A stretch of 7,036 bases of DNA from Verrucomicrobiota bacterium (lineage in GTDB: Bacteria > Verrucomicrobiota > Verrucomicrobiia > Limisphaerales > UBA9464), in NCBI GenBank assembly GCA_025354845.1, contig JANXMD010000309.1, positions 1-7,036 on the forward strand, given 5' to 3'. A program made the translations under genes and the position numbers. Every line of letters begins with the position of its first letter. The first letter of the stretch is position 1. The notes beneath the pieces were generated by a model. The model was not told the DNA's origin. It did not search any database and saw nothing but the letters and a program-made list of their open reading frames with translations. Shown in pieces: positions 5,206 to 7,036 of the stretch.

Positions 5206-7036
5206 TGACCGCGGTCGATCACGCGTAGCGCGGTCTTTAGCGAGCGTTGGATTGCCTCAAGCAATTGGTCTCGGGAATACGGTTTTTGCAGGAAGGTTTG
5301 ATTCTCCCGCCATGCGGGGGCGCTTCCGGCCAAGTCTGCGCTGTAGCCACTGATGAAGATCACCGGGAGTTTCGGGTCGAGGCGCTGAAGTTTTTCGGCG
5401 AGTTCGCGACCGTTCAGTCCACCGGGCATTACCAGATCGGTCAGAAGGAGGCCGATGGAGTCGTGATGGGTCTCCCAGAGCGCCATGGCTTCGACGCCAT
5501 TTCGTGCCAGAAGGACTTGGAATCCGGAGTTGGTCAGCAACGCCGTGGTGGCGCGCCCCACCGCAGGGTCATCCTCCGCGAAAAGGAGGGTCTCCGAACC
5601 GGTTCGGGGTTCTCGGCTGGCCTCGCTGGGCAGTGCGATTCGGGCCTCCTCCGCAATCAGCGGCAGCAGCAACGTGAAGGTGGTTCCCCGCCCGATCTCG
5701 GATTTCACCGCGATCGTTCCCCGGTGTTGTTTCACAATTCCGAAAACGGTTGCCAGCCCGAGGCCGGTACCGCGTCCCGGTTCTTTCGTGGTGAAGAAAG
5801 GCTCAAAGATTCGGTCCTGATGTTCGGGTGCGATGCCTTTTCCCGTGTCGGTCACCAAGAGGACCGCCTGAGGTGTTGCCGACGGGCTTTGCATTGAATC
5901 GCCGCCGGTCGCCTCACGCGTCGGACGCCGGATGCTAGTACGAATGGACAATTTTCCCCCTCCGGGCATGGCGTCACGCGCGTTCACCACCAGGTTGAGG
6001 AGGACCTGATCCAGCATTCCCGGGTCCCCAAGCATGACCAGCGGCTCCGAGCACAGATCGATTTGCAGCTGGAATTCCTCACTGAGCAGTCGCCGGAGCA
6101 TGGTCGACAGGCTTTGCACCACGTCGTTCAGATCCATGGTTCGTGGCTGCATCACCTGACGCCGACTGAAGAGCAGGAGTTGCTTGGTGAGATTCGTGGC
6201 CCGCTCGGCGGTGCGGTGGATTTCCCCCAACGCCTCCCCGACCTCCAATGGCAGGGAGCCGGAGAGTTGCGCCACCTCGGTCTGCATGTAGATCGCCGTC
6301 AGGATGTTGTTGAAATCGTGGGCCACGCCCCCGGCGAGCTGACCGAACGCCTCCATTTTTTGAGAGTGACGGAGTTGATCCTCCAGATGGCGCTGCTCCG
6401 TCACATCCCTCGCGACGCCGAGGACACGCTCGACGCGGCCCAAGGGCCCCCGCACCGGAAAGGCCCGATCGCGGATGGTGCGCACACTGCCGTCGGTCCG
6501 GAGAATCCGGTACTCCTCATCAAAGGTGCCATGGATCTGGCGGGTTTGGGCTGCGTGCGCGATCCGGGCCCGATCCTCGGGATGGATTGAATCGGTCCAG
6601 GACCAGGGTTCCCGATAGAGACTTTCAGGGGTACGTCCCCAGACCTTTTGGTAGGCCGGACTGACGTAGAGCACCTGCTTCTTGTCCGGAACCGTGATCC
6701 AGAAGACATCCTCGATGGTTTCCGCCAATTCCCGGAACCGGCGCTCGCTCAATTGCAAGGCCTCCTGTGCCTGCCTTCGGAGGCTGATGTCCCGGTCAAA
6801 GGCGAGAACGCAAGAGCGCCCATCCACCAGGATGCCCACCGCAGTGACTTCGACCGGAAACTGAGTTCCATCTTTCCGGCGATGCTCGTCTTCAAAGGAA
6901 AACCGCTCACCCGGAGTGATGCATCGAATCCGGGCGGGAGCCAAATTGGCGGCATTGGAGGCGATGAGATCGGCGATCGACCGGCCAAGCAGGTCCTCCG
7001 GCCGGTATCCGTGCATCTGGGCTGCAAGGTGGTTTG
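5202..7036 (-). CDS. Hybrid sensor histidine kinase (PAS-PAS-HisKA-HATPase-receiver), N-terminus beyond window
   Basis: The frame is open to the right edge: codons before the internal Met at 7016 read NHLAAQ, which continues a PAS domain, so the true start lies outside. Residues are numbered from that Met. PAS 1 spans about 1-80 (GYRPEDLLGRSI, then RRKDGTQFPVEV). PAS 2 spans 91-211 (YVSPAYQKVWGRTPESLY, HPEDR, DVTEQRHLE). The HisKA domain has AGGVAHDFNN with phospho-acceptor His233. The ATPase domain has the N box NLVVNARDAMP, the G1 box DTGKGI, the F box FEPFFTTK and the G2 box GRGTGLGL. A C-terminal receiver (475-592) has the acidic pair Asp482-Asp483, phospho-acceptor Asp527 in LTDLVMPGG, Ser556 and Lys578. 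All catalytic residues are present, so it should be active. No membrane segment is visible in this part. The arrangement resembles CckA/FixL-like soluble or partly soluble hybrid kinases, which pass phosphate to a separate phosphotransfer protein. Signal and target are unknown; it converges on the secreted-protein gene and is not in its operon. Confidence 0.92.
   Translation of the reverse strand, partial: NHLAAQMHGYRPEDLLGRSIADLIASNAANLAPARIRCITPGERFSFEDEHRRKDGTQFPVEVTAVGILVDGRSCVLAFDRDISLRRQAQEALQLSERRFRELAETIEDVFWITVPDKKQVLYVSPAYQKVWGRTPESLYREPWSWTDSIHPEDRARIAHAAQTRQIHGTFDEEYRILRTDGSVRTIRDRAFPVRGPLGRVERVLGVARDVTEQRHLEDQLRHSQKMEAFGQLAGGVAHDFNNILTAIYMQTEVAQLSGSLPLEVGEALGEIHRTAERATNLTKQLLLFSRRQVMQPRTMDLNDVVQSLSTMLRRLLSEEFQLQIDLCSEPLVMLGDPGMLDQVLLNLVVNARDAMPGGGKLSIRTSIRRPTREATGGDSMQSPSATPQAVLLVTDTGKGIAPEHQDRIFEPFFTTKEPGRGTGLGLATVFGIVKQHRGTIAVKSEIGRGTTFTLLLPLIAEEARIALPSEASREPRTGSETLLFAEDDPAVGRATTALLTNSGFQVLLARNGVEAMALWETHHDSIGLLLTDLVMPGGLNGRELAEKLQRLDPKLPVIFISGYSADLAGSAPAWRENQTFLQKPYSRDQLLEAIQRSLKTALRVIDRGH

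Noticed and set aside
5247..5897. 216-codon plus-strand frame opposite the kinase
   Set aside because: It is antisense to receiver and ATPase motifs that are fully intact on the minus strand, and it has no domain.

Overview
The window reads as chromosomal DNA of a Verrucomicrobiota bacterium, most likely the Limisphaerales/Pedosphaera-like group. This is inferred from protein style, not from a marker gene. Three things point there: a stand-alone pseudopilin with the FTLIELLVVIAIIAILAGLL start and a degenerate H-X9-DG tail; a very long secreted protein mixing beta-helix, HYR, Ig-like and RCC1-type repeats and ending in SRFYRL; and a GC-rich, densely coded hybrid histidine kinase.

Layout from left to right. 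(1) 1-241, minus strand: the first 80 codons of an RND-type efflux periplasmic adaptor (membrane fusion) lipoprotein, running off the left edge. (2) 242-413: a divergent intergenic region with two hairpins, one ending three bases before the chosen start of the next gene. (3) 414-1169, plus: an orphan type II secretion/type IV pilus-like pseudopilin. (4) 1170-1424: an intergenic region with a probable intrinsic terminator (1299-1320), an unused perfect Shine-Dalgarno sequence, and a 7-bp inverted repeat. (5) 1425-5189, plus: a 1254-residue secreted modular protein. Its order is signal peptide, N-terminal beta-rich domain, right-handed beta-helix with a choice-of-anchor-Q-like end, HYR domain, four Ig-like domains, a propeller of seven short RCC1/BLIP-II-like repeats, and a short C-terminal module ending in FYRL. 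(6) 5186-5205: a near-palindrome in the convergent junction that contains both stop codons. (7) 5202-7036, minus: a hybrid PAS-PAS-HisKA-HATPase-receiver sensor kinase whose N-terminus lies beyond the right edge.

The genes do not form one operon. The adaptor diverges from the pseudopilin, a probable terminator separates the pseudopilin from the large secreted protein, and the kinase converges on the secreted protein. A link between the pseudopilin and the secreted protein (export or surface display) is possible from adjacency but is only inference. No tRNA, rRNA, CRISPR array, transposase or phage gene was seen. The most interesting object is the large modular protein, mainly its seven-fold propeller, its little-described N- and C-terminal modules and its uneven cysteine distribution. 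The non-coding inverted repeats come next; they may be dispersed elements in this genome.
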